Assembly: GCA_032821775.1 (NCBI GenBank)
Contig: JAVLRN010000052.1
Span: 1 to 24,118 of the forward strand
From: Sanguinoderma infundibulare
Taxonomy: Eukaryota; Basidiomycota; Agaricomycetes; Polyporales; Polyporaceae
Direction: 5' to 3'
DNA length: 24,118 nucleotides
Below, piece by piece: positions 1 to 22,281 of the stretch. Positions within the stretch are counted from its first letter, which is position 1. Every line of letters starts with the position of its first letter. A program made the translations under genes and the position numbers. The notes under the pieces were generated by a model. It was not told the DNA's origin. It ran no database searches and worked only from the letters and a program-made list of their open reading frames with translations.

Positions 1-617
1 AGAATTAAAATAATTTTTAATAGCACTTAAAATATATAAATCATTATTTTGAGAAATATAAAATGATGTTGCTTTATTATTTCTAGAGCGAAAACAACCT
101 TCAGCTTCTACAAAACCAGACAACCAAGCATTAAAGTAATGAGGAATAACAAAATTATTTATATTAGAATGTATTAAATTCATTTGTAAATCATATTTTT
201 TGTCTCTATTTTTTAAATGATATTCCCAATTTTTATTTTCAATACATTTAAGTAAATGTTCTAGTTGGCATATTTTATTTGAAGTTAATAAAGGATATTT
301 TCTTAAAATATTTAAACAATTTTCTACATCTTTTGTAGAAACAGATATCCATTTTACTTTAATTATCTCTTTATTTTTTCTTTCATAATAAATTCTACCT
401 CCTATAAATTTTGAGATTGATTTTAACATTTCTTCATTATTATTTAAATATTTTAAACTTATCTCAAATGCACCATAGACTTTATTTTTTTATTTTTTCT
501 AACTAAAATAGTTCCATCACCTTCTAGTAAACCAACTCAAAATGGTACGATATAATTTTTTAATGTTGAATACGTAGAATTAATATACTCAATTTGTAAT
601 TTGTCTATAAAATTTAT
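1..617 (-). mobile_element. cox1 intron 10, group I, 5' part only (site 1107)
   Basis: Begins after ...NASMDIALHD (exon 10 ends GAT at 618), coding nt 1104, the well-known site 1107. Only the 5' 617 nt are in the window, all occupied by a LAGLIDADG frame in frame with exon 10. The R and S elements would lie to the left. Confidence 0.83.
1..617 (-). CDS. LAGLIDADG homing endonuclease in cox1 intron 10, partial, one frameshift
   Basis: The frame continues from exon 10 (HDINFIDKLQIEYINSTYS) into motif 1 FWVGLLEGDGTILV, where the Trp is a TGA. It stops after a few residues; one frame over it continues GAFEISLKYLNNNEEM, VKWISVSTKDVENC, LRKYPLLTSNK and motif 2 AWLSGFVEAEGCF. Both catalytic acids are present. 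A missing A in the run at 485-491 explains the shift. The C-terminus is off the left edge. Confidence 0.85.
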
Positions 618-13251
<12,634 letters not shown>

Positions 13252-13321
13252 GATCTTTACCAGAATCGAACTGGTTCTAACTTCTTGAAGGGAAGCTGTA
13301 CAACCTTTATACTTAAAGACC
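13252..13321 (-). tRNA. trnE: tRNA-Glu (anticodon UUC)
   Basis: Seventy nt. The acceptor GGTCTTT pairs with AAAGATC with one G-T. D stem GTAT/GTAC; anticodon stem GCTTC/GAAGT around the loop CCTTCAA, giving TTC; T arm CCAG-TTCGATT-CTGG. Position 33 is C where U is normal, which is slightly odd. It is the last tRNA before cox1. Confidence 0.85.
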
Positions 13322-13329
13322 GGGATAAT

Positions 13330-13400
13330 AGCGAATAATGGAGTCGAACCGAATCTAACAGATCATGAGACTGTCGTGCTAACCGTTACACTATATCGCT
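13330..13400 (-). tRNA. trnM: tRNA-Met (anticodon CAU), with several stem mismatches
   Basis: Seventy-one nt with a normal D arm (GTGT/GCAC), loop CTCATGA (anticodon CAT) and T loop TTCGACT. Stem pairing is poor: acceptor AGCGATA against ATTCGCT pairs only in the first five positions, the T stem TTCGG/CCATT pairs only in the two positions next to the loop, and position 31-39 is T-T. It may be a decayed copy, or contain base errors on the 3' side. It is the only Met tRNA in the window. Confidence 0.7.
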
Positions 13401-13427
13401 TGAAGGATACACTATCTTTGAAACAAT

Positions 13428-13510
13428 ACGAACAAAGAGACTCGAACTCTTAAGGAATTACTTCCACTCCTGCTTAAAAGGAGATTGTTTACCAATTTCA
13501 ACATGTTCGT
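13428..13510 (-). tRNA. trnL: tRNA-Leu (anticodon UAA)
   Basis: Eighty-three nt, class II. Acceptor ACGAACA/TGTTCGT perfect; D stem TTG/CAA; anticodon stem CTCCT/AGGAG with loop TTTAAGC (anticodon TAA); variable-arm hairpin GGAA-GTAA-TTCC; T stem AAGAG/CTCTT with loop TTCGAGT. Confidence 0.95.
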
Positions 13511-13602
13511 TAGTATTAAATACACTCTCTTTTATTAATTAAAAAAAAAAAATTAAATAAAATAAAATGTTAAATTTGTAAAAATAAAATATATTATTAT
13601 AA

Positions 13603-13675
13603 GGCGTCAAGAGGAATTGAACCTCTGAAAAAAAGTATTAACAGTACTCCGCAATTACCACTCTGCCATGACACC
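13603..13675 (-). tRNA. trnN: tRNA-Asn (anticodon GUU)
   Basis: Seventy-three nt. Acceptor GGTGTCA/TGACGCC (one T-G); D arm GCA...TGC; anticodon stem GAGTA/TACTT with loop CTGTTAA (GTT); T arm AGAGG-TTCAATT-CCTCT. Confidence 0.95.
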
Positions 13676-13692
13676 TATCTATAAATAGATAT

Positions 13693-13766
13693 ACGGTAGG
13701 CGCGATTCGAACACGCTATACATCTCCTCCCCAAAAGGAGCGACGAACCAATTTGTCATCTACCGT
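13693..13766 (-). tRNA. trnP: tRNA-Pro (anticodon UGG)
   Basis: Seventy-four nt. Acceptor ACGGTAG/CTACCGT perfect; D stem GAC/GTC; anticodon stem CTCCT/AGGAG with loop TTTGGGG (TGG); T arm GCGTG-TTCGAAT-CGCGC. It is first in the transcription order of the five-tRNA cluster. Confidence 0.95.
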
Positions 13767-15060
13767 TTAAATTTTAAATAATTAAAATATAACTCTTCTT
13801 TTATTAATTAAAAATAATAGGGTATAATTAAAAAAATTATCTATAAAGTATAAATAATGAAAAAATAATAAGTATCTTATTAACTTATAAAATATTAATT
13901 AGTTTAATAATATTTTACTTATATAAGCATTATAAATATGAAGGCGACTCTATAGATGAGTTAAAGTAAATAACATTTATATCTTAAAATTTTTAATTGG
14001 GATACCTGGTTCCATTATATGAAAAATATCCGATATGCCACAATTTAACTTATTAAGGATAATACACCCTTAATCTACTTAACTTAAAATAGTAATGTAC
14101 AAATGAATAACAATATACAAAAATCTGCTAATGAAAAAAAAGAATAAATCTAGTAATTTAAAAAATTGGAAAAAAAAAAAAATCAGTATAATTTTTAGTA
14201 AACCTAAACTAAATTAATTCATATCATTAATCAGGATATAATGTTGATTTAAACTTATTTTTGGTTAAATATCTAGAATCATTAAATTAATCCAAATCTA
14301 AAACTTCTACTAAAGCTAAATATGATCGTGAACCTATTATAGATATTAAAGATTTAGTTAATGGAACTAATAATTAATTAATATCCAGTATCAGATCTAA
14401 TTCTAATTTTAATACAGATCCTACAATCGATTATGTTTCACTTAAAAAAAAAAGTAATATTTAATTGATTCAATTAAGGAAGAAAGATCTATTCCTAAAC
14501 ATAATACTCCCATTTGTTTTGGTATAAAGGTAATTAACAAAATTTATGTTACTTAAATGTTATAAAAAATGGTTAAAATTTACCTTACATATCCCATTAT
14601 CTAAATTAACTTAAAATTTAAGATAGTTATTAACTAAAAAAATTAATATTTCCTCTGCTTACAAGAATATCTAATGTTTTTTAGTTAATTGGATAGTTAT
14701 AAGGTACTACTATGAAAGAAAGCAAATTTATCTGGATTACTTAAATTCTATCCTATAGATTTACTTAATTTTAAGAAAAAAAATAATTAAATTAAGAATA
14801 ATGAATGTAACAGATATATATAATATTCTTATACTAACTCAAAACTATTTTAATTTTCAGTACGATAATTTGAACTAGCTCTATTTTTCTCTTTTTAGTT
14901 AAATTATCCATATTCTATTTGAGATCTCGTTTTGTTAATTGGAATGTATTGTTTTATTAAAATTTAAAAAGAATTTTTTTGTTTTTAAATTATATCGCTG
15001 ATCTAAATTAGCTTTTCTATGCTACCTTAAAAAAAAAAAAAAATAAGGGGGAATAATTAT
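13767..15060. other. 1.3 kb gene-poor region between trnP and the unrecognised membrane-protein frame
   Basis: Very AT-rich, with poly-A/T runs (for example 14167-14180 and 15030-15042). No tRNA, rRNA, group I signature or intact gene was found. Plus-strand stretches with protein-like codon choice occur around 14294-14560 (separate entry); weaker snatches elsewhere (for example near 14105 and 14640) are not convincing. Confidence 0.7.
14294..14560 (+). pseudogene. Decayed coding remnant on the plus strand, family unknown
   Basis: Three adjacent protein-like pieces: KSKTSTKAKYDREPIIDIKD followed by LVNGTNN and TAA (14294-14377); then, in the same frame after the stop, SIRSNSNFNTDPTIDYVSL; then, one frame over, IDSIKEERSIPKHNTPICF. 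Polar, mixed composition and absence of simple repeats suggest former coding sequence. It is the only candidate on the opposite strand to all other genes. Insertion of a linear mitochondrial plasmid is a common source of such remnants in fungi, but I see no polymerase motif to support that. Confidence 0.4.
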
Positions 15061-16903
15061 TTATCTTATACTAGATCTAGCTAAAACCCCTTCAACTTCG
15101 GTTAATAATGCATATATCATAACAATCGATGAGAAATCCTCTATATAGGGACCTCTTTCTAAAACATTATTAAAAATAATATTATTATTATAAACCCCTA
15201 TTCCATTTGTTTGATTTAATACACTTTCGAATCTAGTTAAATTATCTGAATTAAGACCTATTGCTCTATTTAAGACCCCATGTTCATCAGCCATTATCAC
15301 TGAATTATTCCTTAATAAAGGTTCAGCAGCAATAACTCTTTGACTTATAGTCGATAGTATAAAGTTATACCATCTACCGATTAAATTGAGACGTTCATCA
15401 TTACACATTGAAACCATTTGTTCCTTATTATCAGTGTAAAACCGTGTTACTGTTACACGGTTTACATTACAAACTTCCTTAGTAAGAACAGCTTTTAGCC
15501 AAAGGTTACCATTACAATAACCAAAAAAATGAAGAAAAGAATCCGAACCTGGTGTAAAATATAATCTACTATCTCTAGAATTGTTAAATCGTTCTCTTAC
15601 ATGTGAATCAAAACCATTATCAATATTACAAGGTTGTGTTATTAACCTACCATTTCCATTAGGAATTAAAGTATATTTATGTAAATCATGGCTAGTAAAA
15701 ATTCCACAAAAATCTTCTAGATAAGAAGATATATTCCTTCTATCTTGGATACTGATTGGGTAATGACTTAATATATGACTATAACTACCATATATAGAAT
15801 TAGCTCTAATATTCCATTTGGTAAATGAGAACCATAGACAAGATTGTAATATATTGGTACACCAGTAGATTTGGCTATCACTATTATATTAACCACTTCA
15901 GAAGCTGGTTTTATAAAAACTTCACCTAATAAAATCTGATTAAATGCAGAATTGTAACAAGCTTTTTTTAAGACTAGTGCCTTATAATGGTTAATTAGCT
16001 CTCTAAATTCTGGGCAATCATTACAGGCTGTGTCTAAAGCTGATATATTTCTCCAAAAGGATCCTTCATTGAAAACAATATGTAAATTATTTGGACAAGG
16101 AAAATTACTTATGATATAAATACTTTTTAAATTATTGGGTATTTCTTTTACTTCTGCTTCCACTAATGCTTTATCATGCTGTAGATCGCTTTTAGTAGTA
16201 GCAAAATTTCTTGGGTCATCACAATAAATAACATCACAAAAACCTAACCATTTAAACAATTGACAGTTAAACAATTGACTGTTAACCAATTGAGATAAAC
16301 ATAGAAATATAGGAAAAGGTAATAAAAATAAATAATGAAAAAAAGTAAATTTAAAGCTTTGATTTAAATCAAGTTCATATTTATATGAGTCAAAATTTTT
16401 ACAAATATAATAAAAAAAGTTGAAAAACTTAAGATATTTATACATAGAAAAGATTCAAAGTAATCACCACCAAAAAAATCAAAGTAATAATAATCAATTC
16501 TAATTGCTACCAATAAACTCAATACTATTAGTAGAATATTAAAAGTTAAATATAATATAAAATAAGGATAAACTTTAACATTATTTTTTAATTCCTTGAT
16601 AAAGAATGGTATACCTTTAAATAAAGTTATAAATATTCTACACAAAAGATTAAATTTCACAAATAATAAATAAAATAATCCTATTAAAAATAATATACCT
16701 TTTAATTTGTCAGAGATATTTAGGGTAATAAATATTTCTTGTCTTAAGAATAAAGTAATTAAACCAGAAATAATTAGTATAATACTAAAAATAATACTAT
16801 TAAAAATAAAACCAGTTTGTAACCTTAAAACCTTATAAAAATAATTTAATATTAAATTAAATCTATTTGTCTCAGGTAGAGGTCCGACCTTCCAAATTCT
16901 TAT
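15061..16903 (-). CDS. Unrecognised large membrane-protein reading frame downstream of cob, broken by at least two single-base shifts
   Basis: Piece 1 opens right after cob and runs to 16364 (its only listed-type start is GTG at 16660, but the frame is open further up through KVGPLPETNRFNLILNYF). It has three or more hydrophobic spans (SIIFSIILIISGLITLFL, GILFLIGLFYLLFV, YFILYLTFNILLIVLSLL). Piece 2 (16445-15768) has another (FHYLFLLPFPIFLCLSQ), then a soluble domain (DDPRNFATTKSDLQHDK, CNDCPEFRELINHYK). Piece 3 continues one base over as KWNIRANSIYGSYSHILSHY through GSDSFLHFFGYCNGNLWLK to VMIYALLTEVEGVLARSSIR and a stop at 15061. Shifts lie near 15823-15825 and 16440-16470. Joined, it is about 600 residues: membrane anchor then a roughly 400-residue domain. 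It has no endonuclease, polymerase or ribosomal-protein motif I can name. An ATG at 16913 is one frame away. Confidence 0.7.
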
Positions 16904-16909
16904 TTGGAA
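16890..16909 (-). promoter_or_regulatory. Perfect hairpin just after the cob stop codon
   Basis: TTCCAAAT, four-base loop, ATTTGGAA: an 8-bp perfect inverted repeat starting 8 nt past the cob TAA. The position fits an RNA 3'-end or processing structure, but it also overlaps the open start of the next reading frame. Function is inferred from position only. Confidence 0.4.
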
Positions 16910-16917
16910 ACATTAAA

Positions 16918-19900
16918 TTAAATATTATTAGAAAAAGTTGCTAAATCGAATAAAGTATTTTCTATTAAACCAGCAGCCGGTACAATTAATAAGAACCAAG
17001 CAAAATAGAATGCCGTAGCTATTTGACCAATTTCAACATAAGGACTATTTGGATGTTGAGAACCGATCCACATTAAAATAATGAAATCGACTACAAATAA
17101 CCAGAATGCAAATTTCATTAAAGGTCTAAACGCAGACCCTCTAACTCTAGATAAATCTGTGTAAGGTAATACTAATAATATTAATAAAGAAACCAAACAT
17201 AGCTACCACTCCTAATAATTTATTTGGAATTGATCTTAAAATAGCATAGAATGGTAATAGATCATTTAAATATATTTACTGTAATTTATCTGAGTTTATT
17301 TTGTAGTACATATCTTTATGCATAAACTGAGAGATATTGTTTCTTATCAAATCCATGCTTTCTTCCCAAATATAAATTCTTTCTCCTTTTTTGTGTTTAT
17401 GAATTGTACATTTTAAAGAATTTACTCCAAACATGTTTTCTAAAGTATGTTTTAATAATAAAATATCTTGTAGAGTAAAACCATAAGTATTTAAATGTAA
17501 ACCCTTATTTTGAATAGAACCGTCATCCATTATCCAGTAAGCTAAACCTCTAGGAGTAAGTAAATTTTGTATATTAGAAGGAACTATTTTTAAATGACCT
17601 GAATTATAAAATAGGTTTTTATAAAAATTAAAACAAGGAAGTGATAATGTAGCAAATTGAACTGAACTATATTTATTATTACTTTTCTTATCTGTAAAAA
17701 ATCTTTCTTTAAGAATAAAATCTTTAGATAAGTAAGGTTTAAATAACTCTAATACATGATTAAAATAATTAAGATGATGTAATCTTAAACTACTTTGTGT
17801 ATAAAAAAACCTAGAATTACCGTTTAACGATCTTTTTTGAATATGACCATCACCTAGTAATAATCCTACTATAATTTCATTAAAAGGATATTCAATAGTT
17901 ATTTTCGATCTTTCAAATTTTGAAAGTCTTTTAGTAGGTATAGTGGAATAATTTTGCGTACATTCTAAACTTATAGAAGTTATCAGACCACTTTATACAA
18001 TAATTATATTATCCATTATCTTTAAATAATGGCTGGACTATATCTTCATCCTTAATTAATGAATAATTTTTATATAAAATTTTAAATAAGGAGCTTTACG
18101 TGTAGTCTCTGAGGATCCTACTCCTGGCCCGGACGGCATATTAATAGTTAGGTTTCCTGCTGATTGTCCATTGTAGCATACTTAAAATTGTTACCATTAA
18201 GGTATTTAAGCCTTTAGGAGTTTCCAGCATATAGTAAAGTTAATTTTTCATAAGATTTCTCTTAAGCATGGCATCTATTTTAATACCATTCTGGTACAAT
18301 AGATGCTGGTGTTTGCATTGGATTAGCTGCTATATAATTATCACTATGTCCTAAGAAATTAGGGTAATAGAATACCATAATACTTAATACTAAGAAGAAG
18401 AATAATATAGTAACTAAATCTTTAAATATAAAGTATGGATGGAATGCATATCTATCACCACTTCCTGATATTCCATTAGGATTATTTGAACCATGTGTAT
18501 GTAGCATGTTTTATTGCTAATCTATATTTAATTTATATGACATATCTTGATGCATATGTTCTATAACTAAATATTTAACTAAAGACAATTGATTTTTTTG
18601 AAATATATAAGCTATACTGTGACTTTTCTTTTTTAGAAATATTTATTGTAGCTTTGATAGAAAAATTTTTATCTAACGCTTTAATTAATAGATTTAATTC
18701 TACCAAAGAAAAGGAATTAGTATATAATTTTAAACCGGAACCGGTAAAACCCCCCATCATCCATAATCCAGTAAGCTAAACTAACTGGTGTTAAAAGGTC
18801 TGCTATGTTATTTGGAATTATTTTTTCCTTCAAAATAAAAAATTTCATATAATTCATTAAAACAAGGAAGAGATAAAGTAGAAAAACTTATATTATATAT
18901 AACTTTTCCTGTGTTTTTATCAGTAACTATTGAAACTGAAGGAGTAGTTAACACAAATTCTTGGATTAAATAATATAAATGTAATAAATATGAAGCATTT
19001 ATAGAACCCTGTCTAAAAATAATTCTTACATTAGCTCTTTCAAAAAATCTTCTCATATGTACATCCCCAAGAATATTTCCTTTTAATACTTGTTTTAAAT
19101 AAGGATCTAATTTAAATTGAGATCTTTCATCTTTATTAATTCTTTTTACAGAGTGACTGATATGAAATAATCTAGTTATAGTTAATATAGGTTTATGCAA
19201 TAATTACTATAACTTTCAGTATAGTTTGGACTATATTATCACCTTATTTAAGTAAGGTGTCAAGCGTGTAGTCTCTGAGGACCCTACTCTTTTTATAAAA
19301 ATTATATTAGGTTTCCTGCTGATTGTCCATTGTAGCATACTTAAAATTGTTACCATTAAGGTATTTAAGCCTTTAGGAGTTTCCAGCATATAGCTTGATT
19401 CTAATTATATTATATCTAATATAAAGGCCCTACATTTGAGCAATTAAATGTGCTACAACTAAAGCAGCTAATAAGAAAGGTAATAAGTAATGTAATGAAA
19501 AGAATCTATTTAATGTAGCATTACTTACACTAAAACCTCCCCAGATTAACTCTACTAAATCTTGTCCAAATACTGGAATAGCACTTAATAAATTTGTAAT
19601 TACTGTAGCACCCCACAGCGACATTTGACCATAAGGTAATACATAACCCAGGAACCCTGTAGCCATCATTACTATTAGGATAATAACACCTATAGACCAT
19701 AATAATACTCTTGGTGATTTATATGATCCGTAATATAATCCTCTTGCTATATGCAATAAATGTTATTTGAATACTATAAGTACAATATATCCTGTACAAT
19801 ATAATTTCAAAAGTAATCCGCCTTGTACCATAGTACGATTAATAGCTAAGATTACTTCTTAACTTCTCAGTTAAGGTCAGACTATATCTTTATCTAAAAT

Positions 19901-21907
19901 AACTTTAATTTAAACTACTATCTTACATAATTAACTTTATTTATAGATTATTAGCGTTTAGTCGTTGAGGGGTTTAAATTAATACCATTTTCCAAACTAC
20001 AAACCCAAAATAAAAAGGGCTTTAAATAAGTAGTTTAGATGTATTAAAGGTCGAAACTTCCCTGCTGATTGTCTAATCTTTCAAATTTTAACTTTATAAA
20101 ATTAAACGTATAACTAATTTTATATTAGTATTGAAAGCTCTAAAGAGTTCCCAGCATATAGCTAATTACTGTTTACAAAATTTAGTAGGAATTAATATAA
20201 ACAAGCCCATATAATTTATTTAATTACAATTATACTATTTTTAGTTCTAAGTTAAAACTTTTTTTTATTAATAGGAGAAGAATAAAATGTATAATTATCT
20301 TTAAATACCCTTCCAGTATCAATATAATTTTTTATACTAGATACAGAGACTAAGCCAATAGCTTTACCTCCTTGTCTGTAACTATTAAATGGAGAACCAG
20401 GTATTTCTTCCCCATCTTTGTAAATATGTAAATTATAACCTTTTCTGCTTCTTTGTGCAATGGCATATTCTTTAGCCAATGCAAAATGGCTTTTTTTAGA
20501 AAAGATATTAAATGGTGGTTCTATTTCAAAAAGAGCATTTATTTCAGCTGTATCTAGGATATCAATCATATTTGAGAAATATCTCTTAGAATTCATATTA
20601 TTACCTAATTTTAATAGAATATCTTTCCCAGTAGGGATTTTAGAATAACCATGTATTATTAAAAATAGGCCTACACTCCAAATTTTAAAATCTACCTCTT
20701 TTCTACTTAAAAAGGGTAAATCTTTAAAAAAAGGGAAAATATATTGAAAAAGAACATCTGTATCAGAGATAGTTAATTGATAAGCAGTATTATTATTTTT
20801 TCCCGCAATAATACAATTAGGCTGAGGACCTAAAAATAACCCATTAAAAATAGTTTGTCTTGGAATATTTTGTAAAAAGATAGATATAGCTTCTAGTACT
20901 TGTCTATCCTTTTGAGTAATTGAAAAGATAGCTCTATTATTAGTAAAATGGAAAGAACCATCCCCTTCCACAAAGCCTAATAACCAATACTTAGAAATCA
21001 ATGAATAAGATATATTATAACCATAAAAATTAGTTCTATTGCTATTCATACTTTCTTTAATTTTAACTATTTTATTGAAAGTTTCAGGAGCTATAGTAAT
21101 AGTTTTTCTATTGGAGATTGCAGAGTTTTTTTTCAATAAAACTGCTATTCTCCAATCTCTATAATCTAATTGTTTATGTGTCATTAAAGGGTATTTATTA
21201 AATATAGGTAGTAATGCATCAACTATAAGTTGAAAAGAATGAACAGCAAAAGTACAAGTATTACCTTTGATAGAAACAACTCCTATACCTAATTTTTCTT
21301 TAATTTTATATAAAACCGCAGAATCATCAATATGAAGAGTAATTTTAAAACTAAAATTTACTTCACTTTTATTTTTTGTCTGTATTAAGAATGTCCCTTC
21401 GGCATCCGTAAATCCTACAAACCATTGAAAAAATTTGTGATCTGTATCTTTAGAATCCAAGTTACCTAAACTAGAAATACCACCAAAGCCAAATAAATTT
21501 AAAAAGGTATCTGAAATAACTTTTTTAAATAGTAGGTAACAATAAAAAGGTAATTTACAAAGATTAATAATTTTGTTTTTAGAATAAAATAGTATATCGC
21601 TAAGTATAATTTTATAAAATAGAGCATATACAAATATAAAGAAGAATGATGCAACATTTGCATGTGTATATCTTATAGCCCAACCATTATTAACATCTCT
21701 CATTATATGTTCCACTGAATTAAATGCAAAATCCACATGTGGTTGATAATGCATTGCTAAGAAAATTCCTGTTAATATTTGTAACACTAAACATACTCCT
21801 AATAAAGAACCAAAATTCCATAAATAAGAAAGATTAGCAGGTTCAGGTGAATCTATTAAATATGAATTTACAAGTCTAAGTAATGTTTGCGATTTTAAAC
21901 TTCTCAC
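16918..21907 (-). CDS. cob: Cytochrome b, complete in four exons, with one extra base in exon 4
   Basis: Core subunit of respiratory complex III. Exons: 21907-21623, 19753-19439, 18504-18285, 17262-16918. Start ATG of [20 protein letters not shown]; stop TAA at 16918. Haem-ligand histidines are visible in [22 protein letters not shown] and in [18 protein letters not shown]. The quinol-site PEWY is at the exon 3/4 junction. Exon 4 needs a single base removed from the T run at 17190-17192: ATG TTT GGT is followed by an extra T, after which the conserved [18 protein letters not shown] resumes. With the extra T the exons sum to 1165 nt; without it 1164, exactly 387 residues plus stop, a normal length. 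Confidence 0.96.
17276..17982 (-). CDS. LAGLIDADG_2-like endonuclease in cob intron 3, full frame but without an ATG near its start
   Basis: Open from a TAA near 17985 to TAA at 17276, about 230 residues. Conserved blocks in order: [15 protein letters not shown] (motif 1), [54 protein letters not shown] (motif 2), [15 protein letters not shown] (C-terminus). The first ATG is inside motif 2 (17530), so that start is surely wrong. Translation must begin at a non-AUG codon or by another route. It ends 13 nt before exon 4. Paralogous in layout to the frames of cob intron 2 and cox1 intron 8. Confidence 0.85.
18148..18234. repeat. 87-bp exact direct repeat, copy A (cob intron 3)
   Basis: Starts ttaggtttcctgctgattg and ends tttccagcatatag; identical over all 87 bases to 19307-19393. 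It covers the P and Q core elements and the sequence between them. Confidence 0.95.
18517..19200 (-). CDS. LAGLIDADG_2-like endonuclease in cob intron 2, three frameshifts
   Basis: Piece 1 (from 19200) has [18 protein letters not shown] (motif 1, GNILGDV) and [18 protein letters not shown]. Then a missing A in the run at 18821-18826 leads to [20 protein letters not shown] (motif 2, AYWIMDDG). An extra G in the run at 18750-18755 leads to [18 protein letters not shown]. An extra A in the run at 18593-18599 leads to the ending [18 protein letters not shown] and a TAG at 18517. Every conserved block is present and in order, so the gene was intact very recently or the shifts are reading errors. 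Confidence 0.82.
19307..19393. repeat. 87-bp exact direct repeat, copy B (cob intron 2)
   Basis: Identical partner of 18148-18234. The sequences flanking the two copies differ at once, so the match has sharp edges. Confidence 0.95.
19754..21622 (-). mobile_element. cob intron 1, group I
   Basis: Lies after coding nt 285, between ...FFFIFVYA and [10 protein letters not shown] (gagttcccagcatatagc near 20146-20162), Q (ccctgctgattgtct near 20061), a variant R (gcgtttagtcgttgagg, 19961-19977) and S (agactatatcttt near 19879) are present. It ends in G at 19754. At 1869 nt it is the longest intron here because of its long in-frame protein. Confidence 0.85.
20252..21622 (-). CDS. LAGLIDADG homing endonuclease in cob intron 1, in frame with exon 1, intact
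   Basis: About 456 intron residues continue the cob exon 1 frame without interruption. A linker of about 60 residues precedes motif 1 [15 protein letters not shown]; motif 2 is [15 protein letters not shown]; both keep their acids. After the endonuclease domain comes a C-terminal extension with a NUMOD-like DNA-binding look ([39 protein letters not shown]), a module more usual in GIY-YIG proteins. This is the best-preserved homing endonuclease in the window and the one most likely to be active. Confidence 0.92.
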   Translation of the reverse strand, partial: LFYKIILSDILFYSKNKIINLCKLPFYCYLLFKKVISDTFLNLFGFGGISSLGNLDSKDTDHKFFQWFVGFTDAEGTFLIQTKNKSEVNFSFKITLHIDDSAVLYKIKEKLGIGVVSIKGNTCTFAVHSFQLIVDALLPIFNKYPLMTHKQLDYRDWRIAVLLKKNSAISNRKTITIAPETFNKIVKIKESMNSNRTNFYGYNISYSLISKYWLLGFVEGDGSFHFTNNRAIFSITQKDRQVLEAISIFLQNIPRQTIFNGLFLGPQPNCIIAGKNNNTAYQLTISDTDVLFQYIFPFFKDLPFLSRKEVDFKIWSVGLFLIIHGYSKIPTGKDILLKLGNNMNSKRYFSNMIDILDTAEINALFEIEPPFNIFSKKSHFALAKEYAIAQRSRKGYNLHIYKDGEEIPGSPFNSYRQGGKAIGLVSVSSIKNYIDTGRVFKDNYTFYSSPINKKKF

Positions 21908-22281
21908 TAATTTTTTTTTTATTTTTTTTGAAAAGATATATTATTATTATTATTTTTAAATTAATATAAATAAACATTAATACTATAAATTAAAAATATA
22001 ATAAACATATACATTATTGTATTAAGATATTAAAGGATAATTTTTGAATGTTTAACTTTTCTTTATAAACATCATTCATTTATATGATTGTTAATAAATA
22101 TATTTTATTATTTATATACTTACACACCCTTATTTTCTTAAATTATTATTTTATTTTTTTTTTCATTTAATTATAAAATTTAAACTTTTGCTAAGAAATT
22201 GTTTGAATTTTATAACACTGTAACGAATAACAAATGACAAATAACAAATGAAAGATTTAATTTTATAAAAAATATAATTTA
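21908..22281. other. Spacer between trnI and cob
   Basis: About 370 bases, extremely AT-rich, with long T runs. A short imperfect repeat of an ACAAATRA-like unit lies near 22229-22253. No gene or group I signature seen. The cob start is at the left end of the spacer. Confidence 0.7.

Larger units (their letters stand above)
17263..18284 (-). mobile_element. cob intron 3, group I (site about 823)
   Basis: Splits the Tyr codon of PEW-Y-LLPF, after coding nt 820. It shares an exact 87-bp P/Q block (18148-18234) with cob intron 2. R is cgtgtagtctctgagg (18100-18115), S ggactatatctt (18033-18044). Ends in G at 17263. Confidence 0.87.
18505..19438 (-). mobile_element. cob intron 2, group I
   Basis: Lies after coding nt 600, between ...VVAHLIA and [10 protein letters not shown] and Q lie inside an 87-bp block (19307-19393) repeated exactly in cob intron 3. 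R is gcgtgtagtctctgagg (19264-19280); S is ggactatattatc (19228-19240). Ends in G at 18505. The endonuclease frame follows S. Confidence 0.87.

Noticed and set aside
15061..16903. Identification as mitochondrial rps3 or a plasmid DNA polymerase
   Set aside because: No KH-like or polymerase motifs, and the N-terminal membrane spans do not fit either protein.
17190..17192. Programmed translational frameshift in cob
   Set aside because: No slippery context or stop-codon stall is evident, and the same kind of shift occurs at a dozen unrelated places, so error is more likely.
20460..20648. Plus-strand 62-residue frame
   Set aside because: Shadow of the intact LAGLIDADG frame of cob intron 1.
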